Source: Haloferax namakaokahaiae
Lineage (GTDB): Archaea; Halobacteriota; Halobacteria; Halobacteriales; Haloferacaceae
Assembly (NCBI RefSeq): GCF_042663225.1
Contig: NZ_JBHTAA010000001.1
Span: 558,001-622,000, forward strand
Length of the DNA: 64,000 bases
Direction of reading: 5' to 3'
The position numbers and the translations under genes were made by a program. The notes below the pieces were generated by a model. It made no database searches, was not told where the DNA came from, and saw only the letters and a program-made list of their open reading frames with translations. Below are positions 35,972 to 44,580 of the stretch, one piece after another. Numbering within the stretch: position 1 is the stretch's first letter; each line of letters opens with the position of its first letter.

Positions 35972-37285
35972 ATGGACGACACCGCAAAATATCTCATTCA
36001 CGCTTCAATCTCCGCCGATGGGGTGGTCGAACGGAGTGACGTCGTCGGCGCGGTCTTCGGGCAAACCGAAGGCCTGCTCGGCGACGACCTCGACCTCCGC
36101 GACCTCCAGCAGTCCTCCAAAGTCGGACGGATAGACGTACAGATAAGTTCCGAGAACGGCCACTCGTTCGGGAATCTCACCATCGCCAGTAGCCTCGACA
36201 AGGTCAAGACGGCTATCCTCGCCGCGTCGCTCGAAACGCTCACTCGCGTCGGGCCGTGTCAGGCTGTCATCGAGGTGACGAACATCGAAGACATCCGCGA
36301 GGCGAAACGCCGGATGGTCGTCGAACGCGCGAAAGAACTGCTCTCGTCCTCGTTCGACGACACCATCATGTCCTCGACCGAGATTCTCGAAGAGGTCCAA
36401 GAGAGCGTCCGCGTCGAGGACATCACCGACTATCACGGACTCCCCGCCGGCCCGCGTGTCGCCGACTCCGACGCCATCATCGTCGTCGAAGGCCGCGCGG
36501 ACGTGCTGACGCTCCTCCGGTACGGCATCAAGAACGCCGTCGCCGTCGAAGGGACGAACGTCCCGGACGAGGTGGCCGCGCTCACCCAAGAGCGCACCGT
36601 CACCACCTTCCTCGACGGCGACCGAGGCGGCGAACTCATCCTGCGGGAACTCTCGCAGGTCGGCGACGTGGACTACGTCGCGTTCGCCCCCGACGGCGAG
36701 TCGGTCGAAGACCTCGACCGCGAGGCAGTCATCAAATCGCTTCGAAACAAGGTCGCGTTCGCGGCGCTTCCCAACGAGGGCGACCTGCGCGCCGCAGTCG
36801 CAGTCGCCCAGCAGAGTCTCGACGCGCCCGGCCACCTCTCGGAACCGCCGACGCCGGACGACGACACCATGCCGTCGCCGACGGACGCGACCGAAGTGTC
36901 CAACGAGACGACTTCGGACGGCGGTGCGGTCGCAGTCGAACGCACCGCGGACGGGTCAGCCGTCGAAGCCGTCACGGTCGAACAGGAACGAAAGACGCTC
37001 GTGGACCACGTGAGCGAAGTCGTCAGCGACGAGAGCGGACTCGCACGCCTCCTCGACCACGACCTGATGCTCAGCGACGAAGTCGCCGTCGAGAAGATTT
37101 ACGAGACACTCGAACACACCGACTCCGTTCCGCTCGTCGTCATCGTCGATGGCGAAGTGAGCCAGAAACTCGTCGATATCGCGGCCCAGCGCGGCGTCCA
37201 GCACGTCGTCGGTCGCTCGAAAGGCGAGTTCGTCAAGAAGCCAATCAGCGTTCGCGTCCGTACCGCCGACCAGTTACTCCCGTAG
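35972..37285 (+). CDS. dnaG: Archaeal DnaG-type primase
   Basis: 437 residues. The TOPRIM domain has Glu173 in VVEGRADVL and Asp215/Asp217 in FLDGDRGGEL, the metal-binding residues. Upstream lies KYLIHASISADGVVERSDV typical of archaeal DnaG; the C terminus carries the helical EKIYETLEHTD region. Archaeal DnaG makes short primers in vitro but is also an exosome subunit that recruits poly(A)-rich RNA; both roles are known from other archaea. A low-complexity acidic linker spans about 290-335. The leader is unusually long and structured. Confidence 0.96.
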   Translation: MDDTAKYLIHASISADGVVERSDVVGAVFGQTEGLLGDDLDLRDLQQSSKVGRIDVQISSENGHSFGNLTIASSLDKVKTAILAASLETLTRVGPCQAVIEVTNIEDIREAKRRMVVERAKELLSSSFDDTIMSSTEILEEVQESVRVEDITDYHGLPAGPRVADSDAIIVVEGRADVLTLLRYGIKNAVAVEGTNVPDEVAALTQERTVTTFLDGDRGGELILRELSQVGDVDYVAFAPDGESVEDLDREAVIKSLRNKVAFAALPNEGDLRAAVAVAQQSLDAPGHLSEPPTPDDDTMPSPTDATEVSNETTSDGGAVAVERTADGSAVEAVTVEQERKTLVDHVSEVVSDESGLARLLDHDLMLSDEVAVEKIYETLEHTDSVPLVVIVDGEVSQKLVDIAAQRGVQHVVGRSKGEFVKKPISVRVRTADQLLP

Positions 37286-37297
37286 CTGGCTCTCGTT

Positions 37298-37711
37298 TTA
37301 CTCCCGCGAACGAACCATCCGAACGCCAGGCTCGCCAGCGAACGCGTCGGTCACTCGTCCAGCGTTCTCGAAACCGAGGCTCTCGTAGCACGCCTGTGCC
37401 ACGCGATTCTCGACGTGGACGAACAACGACAGTTCGGCGTCCGGTCGTCGGGCGTGGTACGCCTCGATGAGCGCCGATGCACGGCCTTCCCGGCGGTACG
37501 CCGGTTCGACGACGAGTTCGGCGAGGTGGTCGCCGATAGCGAGGAGATACCCGACTGGCGTCTCGTCGTCATCGACCGAAACGAGCACCGTCCCGACGGT
37601 CGGCCACGAATCGAGGAGTTCGGGCGACGGATGAGTGAGCAGTCGCTGGAGAGAGTCGAGTCGTGCTCGCTCGTCAGGAGTCGCGGGACGAACCGTCACA
37701 GTGGAAGCCAC
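37298..37711 (-). CDS. GNAT family N-acetyltransferase
   Basis: 137 residues from a GTG at 37711. The acetyl-CoA loop region reads LVVEPAYRREGRASALIEAY, followed by LFVHVENRVAQACYESLGFENAGRV, typical of small GNATs, written here as separate motifs VENRVAQACYESLGF. The start overlaps the 3' end of the upstream DUF92 gene by 16 bases, so they are probably co-transcribed. Substrate unknown. Confidence 0.9.
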   Translation of the reverse strand: MASTVTVRPATPDERARLDSLQRLLTHPSPELLDSWPTVGTVLVSVDDDETPVGYLLAIGDHLAELVVEPAYRREGRASALIEAYHARRPDAELSLFVHVENRVAQACYESLGFENAGRVTDAFAGEPGVRMVRSRE

Positions 37712-39009
37712 ACGAGCATCGCGCCGAGCGCGCCCGCCAGCGTTGCGAGGAAGTTGACCGCCTGATTGCCGAGTCCAGCGCCCTCGACCGTCGCGCCGAG
37801 GAGGCTATCGACGGTCATGCCGACGACACCACCAGCGAGGACGGCGGCGGCGGCGAGTTGCGAGGGGAGTGGGAGCAACACGAGGGCGAGTCCGGCGACG
37901 ATGGCCGCACCGACGATGCCGGCGAGTTCACCCTGCCACGTCACCGCGCCGTCGGTTCCCGGTTGGACGCGCTCGAACGACGTGATGAGACGAGGGTTGT
38001 CGAACAGCCCGCCGATTTCGCTCGAAAGCGTATCGCTCATCGCGGCGGCGACAGAGCCGGCGAACGCGAGGACGAACAGGTTCGCGCCGAGTTCGTGCCC
38101 GAACGTCTGTGTCGTCGCAAATCCGACGACGGCGACGAGCGAGACGGCGGAGTTGCCGAGGACGTTGCCCGTTCCCCGCGCGCCTTCGTTCTCTTCGGCG
38201 ACGCCACGGGATTCCTTCTGGTCGTAGCGGAACTTCGTGGCGAGACCGCCGATACCGAAGAACGAGATGAGGACGACGAACCATCCGATGCCACCGAGGG
38301 CGGTTGCGAGCAGGCCGAGGAAGACGCCGGTCAACATGCCTGCAATCGACGCCGTGCCAATCGCGTAGGCCGCATAGCCGAGGGCGACCGTCAGCCCGAT
38401 ACCGAAGGCGGCTTCGAGCGTCGAGACCGGTCCGGCGAGTAGCTGGACGCCCCAGAGGACGAAGGCGATAGAGACCATCACGAGCGGGTCGTCGCGCTCG
38501 TAGAGCGTGGTTCGGAGGAGTGCCGCGAGGAGACCGCCGAGGACGGCGAGAAACGCGAAGCGAGGGAGCAACGGAGGCGTGTTGGAGATAGACGCCACCG
38601 CGACCTGTCCGAACGTCCCAGCGAGGAACGCACCGGCGACGAACCCCGCCGTGGTGAGGAAGTCGTCGGCGAATCGCTCACCGACGAGTTTCGCACCGAG
38701 ATTGCCGTATGCGAGCATGAGCACGCTGGCGACGAATATCGACATCGGGAGTTTGACCCGCGGAATCGTCGCCAAGAGCGCCAGTCCGGTCGCCGCCAAC
38801 GCGAACCCGGCGAGACCGTTGAGACGGCCGTCTTTGCGGTCGCCGGGTCGAGCGAATAGCTCGAACAGCGGGCCGTCGTCGATGACGAAGGCGGCGAGCA
38901 GCGCGACGGCGGCGAAGGGGGCGAACGCGGCGCTCCCGAGAGAGGGCGCTGCCAGCGCTAACGTCCCAACGCCTGCGAATCCTCCCGCTCGCCGGAGCGT
39001 CGAAGTCAC
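37696..39009 (-). CDS. DUF92 family membrane protein
   Basis: 437 residues from a GTG at 39009. About ten TM segments are present. The C-terminal DUF92 region has FFGIGGLATKFRYDQKE, GARGTGNVLGNSAVS, SVAAAMSDTLSSEIG and TWQGELAGIVGAA, all strong family marks. Some plant and bacterial DUF92 proteins are phytyl-phosphate kinases (VTE6), so a polyprenyl or phytyl-phosphate kinase is possible. The N-terminal 200 residues form an additional membrane domain. Overlaps the GNAT gene. Confidence 0.9.
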   Translation of the reverse strand: MTSTLRRAGGFAGVGTLALAAPSLGSAAFAPFAAVALLAAFVIDDGPLFELFARPGDRKDGRLNGLAGFALAATGLALLATIPRVKLPMSIFVASVLMLAYGNLGAKLVGERFADDFLTTAGFVAGAFLAGTFGQVAVASISNTPPLLPRFAFLAVLGGLLAALLRTTLYERDDPLVMVSIAFVLWGVQLLAGPVSTLEAAFGIGLTVALGYAAYAIGTASIAGMLTGVFLGLLATALGGIGWFVVLISFFGIGGLATKFRYDQKESRGVAEENEGARGTGNVLGNSAVSLVAVVGFATTQTFGHELGANLFVLAFAGSVAAAMSDTLSSEIGGLFDNPRLITSFERVQPGTDGAVTWQGELAGIVGAAIVAGLALVLLPLPSQLAAAAVLAGGVVGMTVDSLLGATVEGAGLGNQAVNFLATLAGALGAMLVWLPL

Positions 39010-39163
39010 ATCGTCCGATTTCCCCGACGCGCACTTAACCCTCCCGACATGGGAAATCGCCGGTTGGAAGCAGGTTCTCACGCTTCGAATCGCTCGCTGA
39101 TTCCCCACCCACTCGCGCGTGAGAACCCGAACAATTAGGTCCGACGACGGCGGATGAATCGCC

Positions 39164-39772
39164 GTGGGACTGTACGACCACTACCTCGCGCTCAGATTCC
39201 GGTTAGACGAGACGGCCGCGCCGCAACACATCGCCCTCGTCATCACCGAACGCGACCTCTTGGAGCAGGGCGCGTACGACACCCTCTCGAAGTTCATCCA
39301 GTGGGCTTTCGAGTACGGTGCCGAGCGCATCACCATCTCCGTGAGCGTCCTCGACGAGGCGGTGGTCCCGACACTCTCCCGAGAGCTTCGAAGCCTCGAT
39401 GCCCCCCGAGAAATCGAGGTGCGCGAACCCGGCGACACCGAGCGCGCCACCGCCCCGATTCAGGTCAACATCGGTCTCGGCGGCAAGCGCGAGTTCGCCG
39501 AAGTCGTTCGCTCGCTCGCCGAGGAAGTAGACGCCGGCGACCTCGACCCCGAGGACATCGACGGCACCGAAGTAGAACAGCGACTCGTCTTCCCGAGCGA
39601 ACCCGATTTGGTCATCAAAACGGGTGCCGAGCGCCTCTCGGATTTCATGATTTGGCAGTCCGTCTACGCCGAACTCTACTTCACCGACGTGAACTGGCGC
39701 GACTTCAGAAAGCGTGACTTCTTGCGGGCGCTGCGGGATTACAAGGACAGACAGCGGAGATTCGGGCGATAA
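39164..39772 (+). CDS. Truncated cis-prenyltransferase (UppS) homologue without catalytic motif
   Basis: 202 residues from a GTG start. The C-terminal part keeps the UppS region V very well: IKTGAERLSDFMIWQSVYAE and LYFTDVNWRDF at about 151-181. The N-terminal HVAxxxDGNRR motif that holds the catalytic aspartate reads HIALVITERDLLEQG here (about 22-36), so the Asp and the two Arg are gone. This is the pattern of NgBR/Nus1-type non-catalytic partners of eukaryotic dehydrodolichyl synthases. It may pair with the UppS encoded at 41371-42300; this is inference. Confidence 0.85.
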   Translation: MGLYDHYLALRFRLDETAAPQHIALVITERDLLEQGAYDTLSKFIQWAFEYGAERITISVSVLDEAVVPTLSRELRSLDAPREIEVREPGDTERATAPIQVNIGLGGKREFAEVVRSLAEEVDAGDLDPEDIDGTEVEQRLVFPSEPDLVIKTGAERLSDFMIWQSVYAELYFTDVNWRDFRKRDFLRALRDYKDRQRRFGR

Positions 39773-39969
39773 GTGAAAACGAATCGCCCGAACGCTGTTG
39801 CGCTCGAAGAGTGCAACAGAAGTTCGGTCGGTAGGACAAATTCCGCGGCAGCTCTGCTGACGAGGTAGTTCGGACGCTGACGAAGGAAGCATCAGCGACC
39901 GACCGTGATAACACAAACAGCGGTGTGAGTCAACAGAAAGTATATTCTCAGTTGTCTGAACAGTCCAGT

Positions 39970-41328
39970 ATGAACCGCCGCGAGATGCTCGCGCTCTCTG
40001 GCGCACTCGCCGCCGCAACGCTCGCAGGATGTGCGGGCGGTGGTGGGTCGCCGACGGAAACAGAGACGACGACAACGCCACCGACCGAGACGCCAACCGA
40101 GACGCCAACTGAGACGCCGACCGACGAACCACCGACAGGTCAGCCATCGGTCGATGACGAGCAACTCGCAGCGCTCGCGGCCGGAAACGCGAACTTCGCC
40201 CTCGAATTACACCAGTACCTCGCAAGCGAGTCCAGCGGAAATCAGTTCGTCTCGCCGTACAGCATCTCGGTAGCGCTGGCGATGACGTACGCGGGTGCCC
40301 GCGGCGACACCCGGGCGGAGATGGAAGAGACGCTCCACTACACGCTCGGCGACGAGATTCATCCGACCTTCTCCACCCTCCAATCCGCACTCGACGAGCG
40401 ACAACAGACGACAGACCCGATGGACGGGAGCGACGTTGACGCCTTCCAGTTGGCCGTTGCGAACGCGCTCTGGGGACAGGAAGGCTACCCGTTCTCCGAA
40501 GACTACCTCGCTGTACTGGAAGCGAACTACGGCGCAGGACTTCGGGAAGCAGACTTCGCTGGCGACCCGACCGGCGAGCGAACCCGAATCAACGAGTGGG
40601 TCGCCGACCAGACCGAGGACCGAATCGAAGACTTACTCCCCGCCGACGCAATCTCCCCGCAGACGGTTCTCGTCCTCACCAACGCGATTTACTTCATGGC
40701 TGGGTGGTTACACAAGTTCGACCCCGAGAACACCGAGGAGGGGACGTTCACCGCGCTGGACGGGAATGAATCGACGGTTCCGCTCATGCGACAGGAGTTG
40801 AAGACGAACTACGCCTCGATTCCCGGGGCGCAGGCCATCGAACTTCCGTACGTCGGACGGGAGGTGTCGATGGTGTTGATTCTGCCCGACGAAGGCGAGT
40901 TCGAATCGTTCGAGCAGAGTCTCGACGCGAGTCGGCTGTTCGGCATCTTCGAGGAGATGAGCGACGCGCTGGGAGACGTGATTCTCCCTCGGTTCGAATT
41001 CGAGACCGAAGTCCAACTCTCGACGGCGCTCTCGGAGATGGGCATGCCCGGCGCGTTCGGTGGCGGTGCCGACTTCAGCGGCATGGTCGAAGACGGCGGC
41101 GGCGGGCTCTTTATCGACGACGTGTTCCACAAATCGTTCGTCTCGGTCGATGAGGAGGGGACCGAAGCGGCCGCCGCGACGGCGGTGGTCATGGAAGAAT
41201 CGTTGCCACCGCAGTGGGGCGAACTGCGGTTCGACCGCCCGTTCCTCTTCTGCATCCGTGACCGCCCGACCGACGCGATTCTGTTCTTGGGTCGTGTCGT
41301 CGATGCCGGCGCTGCGCAGGGAGAATAG
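39970..41328 (+). CDS. Serpin family protease inhibitor, Tat lipoprotein
   Basis: 452 residues. The signal MNRREMLALSGALAAATLAGC has twin arginines and a lipobox with Cys21, so it is probably exported by Tat and lipid-anchored. A Thr/Pro/Glu-rich spacer follows at about 26-60. The serpin body starts near 62 (NFALELHQYLAS, FVSPYSISVALAMTYAGA) and ends with FDRPFLFCIRDRPTDAILFL. The hinge EEGTEAAAATAVVM (395-408) has the small residues of inhibitory serpins; P1-P1' is near Ser411-Leu412. Probable role: control of extracellular or own secreted proteases. Confidence 0.95.
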   Translation: MNRREMLALSGALAAATLAGCAGGGGSPTETETTTTPPTETPTETPTETPTDEPPTGQPSVDDEQLAALAAGNANFALELHQYLASESSGNQFVSPYSISVALAMTYAGARGDTRAEMEETLHYTLGDEIHPTFSTLQSALDERQQTTDPMDGSDVDAFQLAVANALWGQEGYPFSEDYLAVLEANYGAGLREADFAGDPTGERTRINEWVADQTEDRIEDLLPADAISPQTVLVLTNAIYFMAGWLHKFDPENTEEGTFTALDGNESTVPLMRQELKTNYASIPGAQAIELPYVGREVSMVLILPDEGEFESFEQSLDASRLFGIFEEMSDALGDVILPRFEFETEVQLSTALSEMGMPGAFGGGADFSGMVEDGGGGLFIDDVFHKSFVSVDEEGTEAAAATAVVMEESLPPQWGELRFDRPFLFCIRDRPTDAILFLGRVVDAGAAQGE

Positions 41329-41370
41329 CGTCGAGCGACGCCTCGTGCTCACTTCGCCGACGCCTCGAAC

Positions 41371-42300
41371 TCAGTCCGCCGACTCGTCGCTCCGTTTTGC
41401 CAACTCTTCGGAGACCTCTGCGGCCCCTGACGAGGGGAGTTGCTGGCGCAACCGACCAGCCACGGCCTTCGCGTCGGCCAGTTCGACTTCGGCGACGGCG
41501 CGGACGAGCGCGACGGCGCGTTCCGTGCGGGTTCGCTGCCACGACTTCTCGCGGGACTCGTAGGTTCGAATGCCGCGGAGGAAGTCGATGCGCGAGAACT
41601 CCGGCCAGTAGGGCGCACAGAAGTAGACGGCGGCCTCGTTGCCGTTGGCGTGCCACGGAAGGAAGTTGGAAGTTCGCTCGTCGCCGCCGGTGCGGATGAT
41701 GAGGTCCACGTCGCGGACGTGTTGGCGAGAGAGGCGGGATTCGACAGCATCGACATCGACATCCTCGGGGGCGAGCGTGCCGGATTCGACCGCGCGACAC
41801 ACGTCCCGGGCGGCCCCGAGGAGCTCGGCGCGGCCGCCGTAGGCGAGTGCGATGTTGAGCGTGAAGTTGTCGTACTCTGCCGTCTCGGACTCGGCGAAGT
41901 CGATTGCCTCCTGCACCCGGTCGGGGAGCATGTCCACCTCGCCGATGGCGCGGATGGCGACTTCGCTCTCGTGGACGCGCTCGGCCTTTGCGAACTCGTA
42001 GAGTTTCGACTCGAAGAGGTCGAACAGCGGTTCGCGCTCGTGGTCCGGTCGGTCGAAGTTCTCGGTCGAGAAGGCGTAGAGCGTGAGTTCCTCGATGCCG
42101 AGTTCTTCGCACCACTCCAAGACGCGCTCTGTCGTCTGCGCGCCGGCGCGGTGGCCATCGGGCGCGTCGTCGCCCTGTTCGCGGGCGTAGCGCCGGTTTC
42201 CATCTTGAATGATTGCGACGTGAGTGGGACCGTCGCCGATTTCGCGGCGAAGCATGCGCTCGTAGGCGCGCTGGAATCCCTGTCGAACCCACCCGAACAT
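41371..42300 (-). CDS. uppS: cis-Prenyltransferase (undecaprenyl/decaprenyl diphosphate synthase family)
   Basis: 309 residues. The catalytic motif HVAIIQDGNRRYA has Asp33, Asn35, Arg36 and Arg37. YAFSTENFDRP and NIALAYGGRAEL follow. Region V starts normally (IIRTGGDERTSNFL, 201-214) but then diverges: PWHANGNEAAVYFCAPYWPE replaces the usual WQxxYAELYF pattern. The enzyme elongates isoprenyl diphosphate in cis to make the dolichol-type carrier for glycosylation. I use the ATG at 42300; an upstream in-frame ATG at 42351 adds a non-conserved tail. The truncated paralogue at 39164 keeps just the part that this one has lost. Confidence 0.93.
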   Translation of the reverse strand: MFGWVRQGFQRAYERMLRREIGDGPTHVAIIQDGNRRYAREQGDDAPDGHRAGAQTTERVLEWCEELGIEELTLYAFSTENFDRPDHEREPLFDLFESKLYEFAKAERVHESEVAIRAIGEVDMLPDRVQEAIDFAESETAEYDNFTLNIALAYGGRAELLGAARDVCRAVESGTLAPEDVDVDAVESRLSRQHVRDVDLIIRTGGDERTSNFLPWHANGNEAAVYFCAPYWPEFSRIDFLRGIRTYESREKSWQRTRTERAVALVRAVAEVELADAKAVAGRLRQQLPSSGAAEVSEELAKRSDESAD

Positions 42301-42415
42301 ACCTGTTCGTGTATTGGTGGGCGCATGTGTCTTGTGGGTTTCGGCGGACAAACTCGTCTCGACGAATTCTCACGCAAATCGCCACCCGTTTGTATCCCGG
42401 CGCGAAGCGTGATAC

Positions 42416-42820
42416 ATGAGCGAGACCATCGACGACGACCTGTACAAGCGTACCCTCGCCCTCCTCGAACCCGGCGACATCGAACTCGTGGGCGCAATCG
42501 TCCACACCGACCTCTCGGGACGGGAAGACCTCGAAATGCACGAGTTGACCGTCGCAATCAACGACGTCATCGCCGGCCACGCGAACAAGGGCGACGCGTG
42601 GATTTACGCCGGCAACGACGACACGGACTTCTCGTCGAACCAGTTTCAGGGTCTCTCGGTCGAAGACGACGAGTTCGTCTGGGAGTGTCAGCAACTCCTG
42701 CGCGAGGGGACCTTCGACCTCGTGTTCTACTACGAGGCGACGGCGGACCAAGAGGCAATCGTCGCCGACCTCGACGCGCTGGACCACGTCGAGCGCGTGA
42801 CGCCCGTCCCGAGCGAGTAG
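42416..42820 (+). CDS. Conserved haloarchaeal protein (DUF5778-like)
   Basis: 134 residues, acidic, soluble. It opens DDLYKRTLALLEPGDIELVG and has WIYAGNDDTDFSSNQFQGLS in the middle. I recall it as DUF5778. No catalytic motif is visible. It is divergent from uppS and lies 50 bases ahead of the heme operon in the same direction, so co-transcription with the siroheme decarboxylase gene is possible. Confidence 0.78.
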   Translation: MSETIDDDLYKRTLALLEPGDIELVGAIVHTDLSGREDLEMHELTVAINDVIAGHANKGDAWIYAGNDDTDFSSNQFQGLSVEDDEFVWECQQLLREGTFDLVFYYEATADQEAIVADLDALDHVERVTPVPSE

Positions 42821-42869
42821 GGCGACCAAGCGAGTCGTTTATCGTCCTCGCATCCTGAGTCACGCCTAT

Positions 42870-43931
42870 ATGACTCAGGCGGACGCGGACCTCTCTCCTC
42901 TCGACCGCGCCATCGTCAATGCCTTCCAAGGCGGGTTTCCCGTCGTCGAACGCCCGTTCGCACCCGCCGCCGCAGCGCTCCGCGAGCGCGGCATCGACGT
43001 GACCGAGACCGAACTGTGTGAGCGAGTGCGAACGCTCGACGAAGACGGGATTCTCTCCCGGTTCGGCGCGCTCGTCAACGCCGAAGAAATCGGTGGAACG
43101 GCGACCCTCGTCGCCATGCACGCCCCGCCGGAACGCTTCGACGAGGTGGCCGAGCAGGTGAACGCCCACCGGGAAGTCGCCCACAACTACGAGCGCGAGC
43201 ACCCGCACCTCAACATGTGGTTCGTCGTCTCCGTCGCCGACGAATCGCGCGTCGAGGAGGTGCTCGGCGAAATCGAAGACGAGACCGGCCAACCGACGTA
43301 CAACATGCCGAAACTCCACGAGTTCCACGTCGGCGCGAAGTTCCTGCTCGACGGTCCCATCTCTGACGGCGACCTCGACCTCTCGAACCTCGGCCCCGAC
43401 GTTGAACCGTCGGGCGAGCAAACACTCACGCCCGACGAGCGCGACCTCGTGCTCGAAATTCAGGGTGGTCTCCCGGTCACCGCGACCCCCTACGCCGACG
43501 TTGCTGACGCGCTCGGCCAAGACACCGGGTGGGTCGTCTCGACCATCAAGCGGTTCGAACTCGAAGGCAAGGTCCGGCGCGTCGGCGTCATCCCGAACCA
43601 CTACGCCCTCGGCTACACGGAGAACGGCATGACCGTCTGGAACGTCCCCGACGACATCGTGATGGAGGTCGGCCCGGAAATCGCCAGCCTCGACTTCGTG
43701 ACCCACTGCTATCGACGCCCGCGACACGACGGCGTCTGGCAGTACAACTTCTTCGCCATGACCCACGGCCGTTCAGAAGCAGAGAGCGAGGCCCGAATCG
43801 AGCGCGTCCGCGAGGTGATGAGCGACTACTGGGAGGTGGGAGACGACGACTGGGACACCCTGTTCTCGACGCGAATCTTGAAGAAGACGGGCATTCGAAT
43901 GGACGAACGAGCGGACGCGAACACGGAGTGA
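42870..43931 (+). CDS. ahbAB: Siroheme decarboxylase, fused AhbA-AhbB (Lrp/AsnC-like)
   Basis: 353 residues made of two homologous halves. Each starts with an Lrp/AsnC-type winged helix followed by a RAM-like domain. Half one spans about 1-165 (LDRAIVNAFQGGFPVVERPF, LDEDGILSRFGALVN, HNYEREHPHLNMWFVV). Half two spans about 180-353 (ERDLVLEIQGGLPVTATPYA, HCYRRPRHDGVWQYNFFAMT). AhbA and AhbB together decarboxylate siroheme to 12,18-didecarboxysiroheme in the archaeal heme route; the usual two subunits are fused here. The next two genes supply siroheme precursors, supporting this call over a plain transcription factor. Confidence 0.9.
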   Translation: MTQADADLSPLDRAIVNAFQGGFPVVERPFAPAAAALRERGIDVTETELCERVRTLDEDGILSRFGALVNAEEIGGTATLVAMHAPPERFDEVAEQVNAHREVAHNYEREHPHLNMWFVVSVADESRVEEVLGEIEDETGQPTYNMPKLHEFHVGAKFLLDGPISDGDLDLSNLGPDVEPSGEQTLTPDERDLVLEIQGGLPVTATPYADVADALGQDTGWVVSTIKRFELEGKVRRVGVIPNHYALGYTENGMTVWNVPDDIVMEVGPEIASLDFVTHCYRRPRHDGVWQYNFFAMTHGRSEAESEARIERVREVMSDYWEVGDDDWDTLFSTRILKKTGIRMDERADANTE

Positions 43932-43932
43932 A

Positions 43933-44580
43933 ATGATACCGCTGGTGCACGATTTCAGGGGTGAGACGGTGCTCGTCGTCGGTGGCGGACCGGTCGGTGC
44001 GCGCAAGGCCCGGCGCTTCGCCGACGAGGCGCGCACCGTCGTCGTCAGCCCCGAGTTCGCCGAGGGAGCCTTCGGCGATGCAGAACTCGTTCGTGCGGCG
44101 GTGACGGTTGACGACGCCGACGACTGGGTCGCCCGATTCGACCCGGCACTCGTCGTCGCGGCGACGAACGATTCCGAGGTAAACGACGCACTCGTCGCGG
44201 CCGCCCGCGACCACGGTGCGCTCGTCAATCGCGCCGACCGGAGCGGCGAGCGCGACGTGGGGAGCGTCGTCGTCCCCGCGACCATCGAAGACGGCGACGT
44301 AGCGGTCGCAATCACGACTGGCGGCGCGAGTCCGGCGCTCTCGAAGTACCTCCGCGAACGCATCGAAGCCGAGTTGGCGGGGGCGGGCGAGATGGCCGAA
44401 TTGACCGGCGAACTCCGGGCGGAGTTGAAGGATTCGAATCGCACACCGGCCGAACGCCGTGACGCGATTCGCGCCGTCGTTCGTGACCCGTCAGTTTGGA
44501 AGGCTTTACGTAGCGGGGATACAAACCCCCGGCGAGAGGCAGCGCGCGTGATTCGAACCACAGAGAACGAGGACGCATGA
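43933..44580 (+). CDS. Precorrin-2 dehydrogenase / sirohydrochlorin ferrochelatase
   Basis: 215 residues of the CysG-N/Met8p family, which oxidises precorrin-2 with NAD+ and may insert iron to give siroheme. It starts MIPLVHDFRGETVLVVGGGP with the dinucleotide loop GGGPVGARKARRF. Later segments VAATNDSEVNDALV, VVPATIEDGDVAVAITTGGA and SPALSKYLRERIE are typical. It begins one base after the AhbAB stop and overlaps hemA by four bases, so the three genes are one operon. Confidence 0.94.
   Translation: MIPLVHDFRGETVLVVGGGPVGARKARRFADEARTVVVSPEFAEGAFGDAELVRAAVTVDDADDWVARFDPALVVAATNDSEVNDALVAAARDHGALVNRADRSGERDVGSVVVPATIEDGDVAVAITTGGASPALSKYLRERIEAELAGAGEMAELTGELRAELKDSNRTPAERRDAIRAVVRDPSVWKALRSGDTNPRREAARVIRTTENEDA

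Noticed and set aside
42870..43931. Calling the two-domain Lrp-like protein a transcription factor
   Set aside because: The tandem halves, motif pattern and position ahead of siroheme and HemA genes fit siroheme decarboxylase better.
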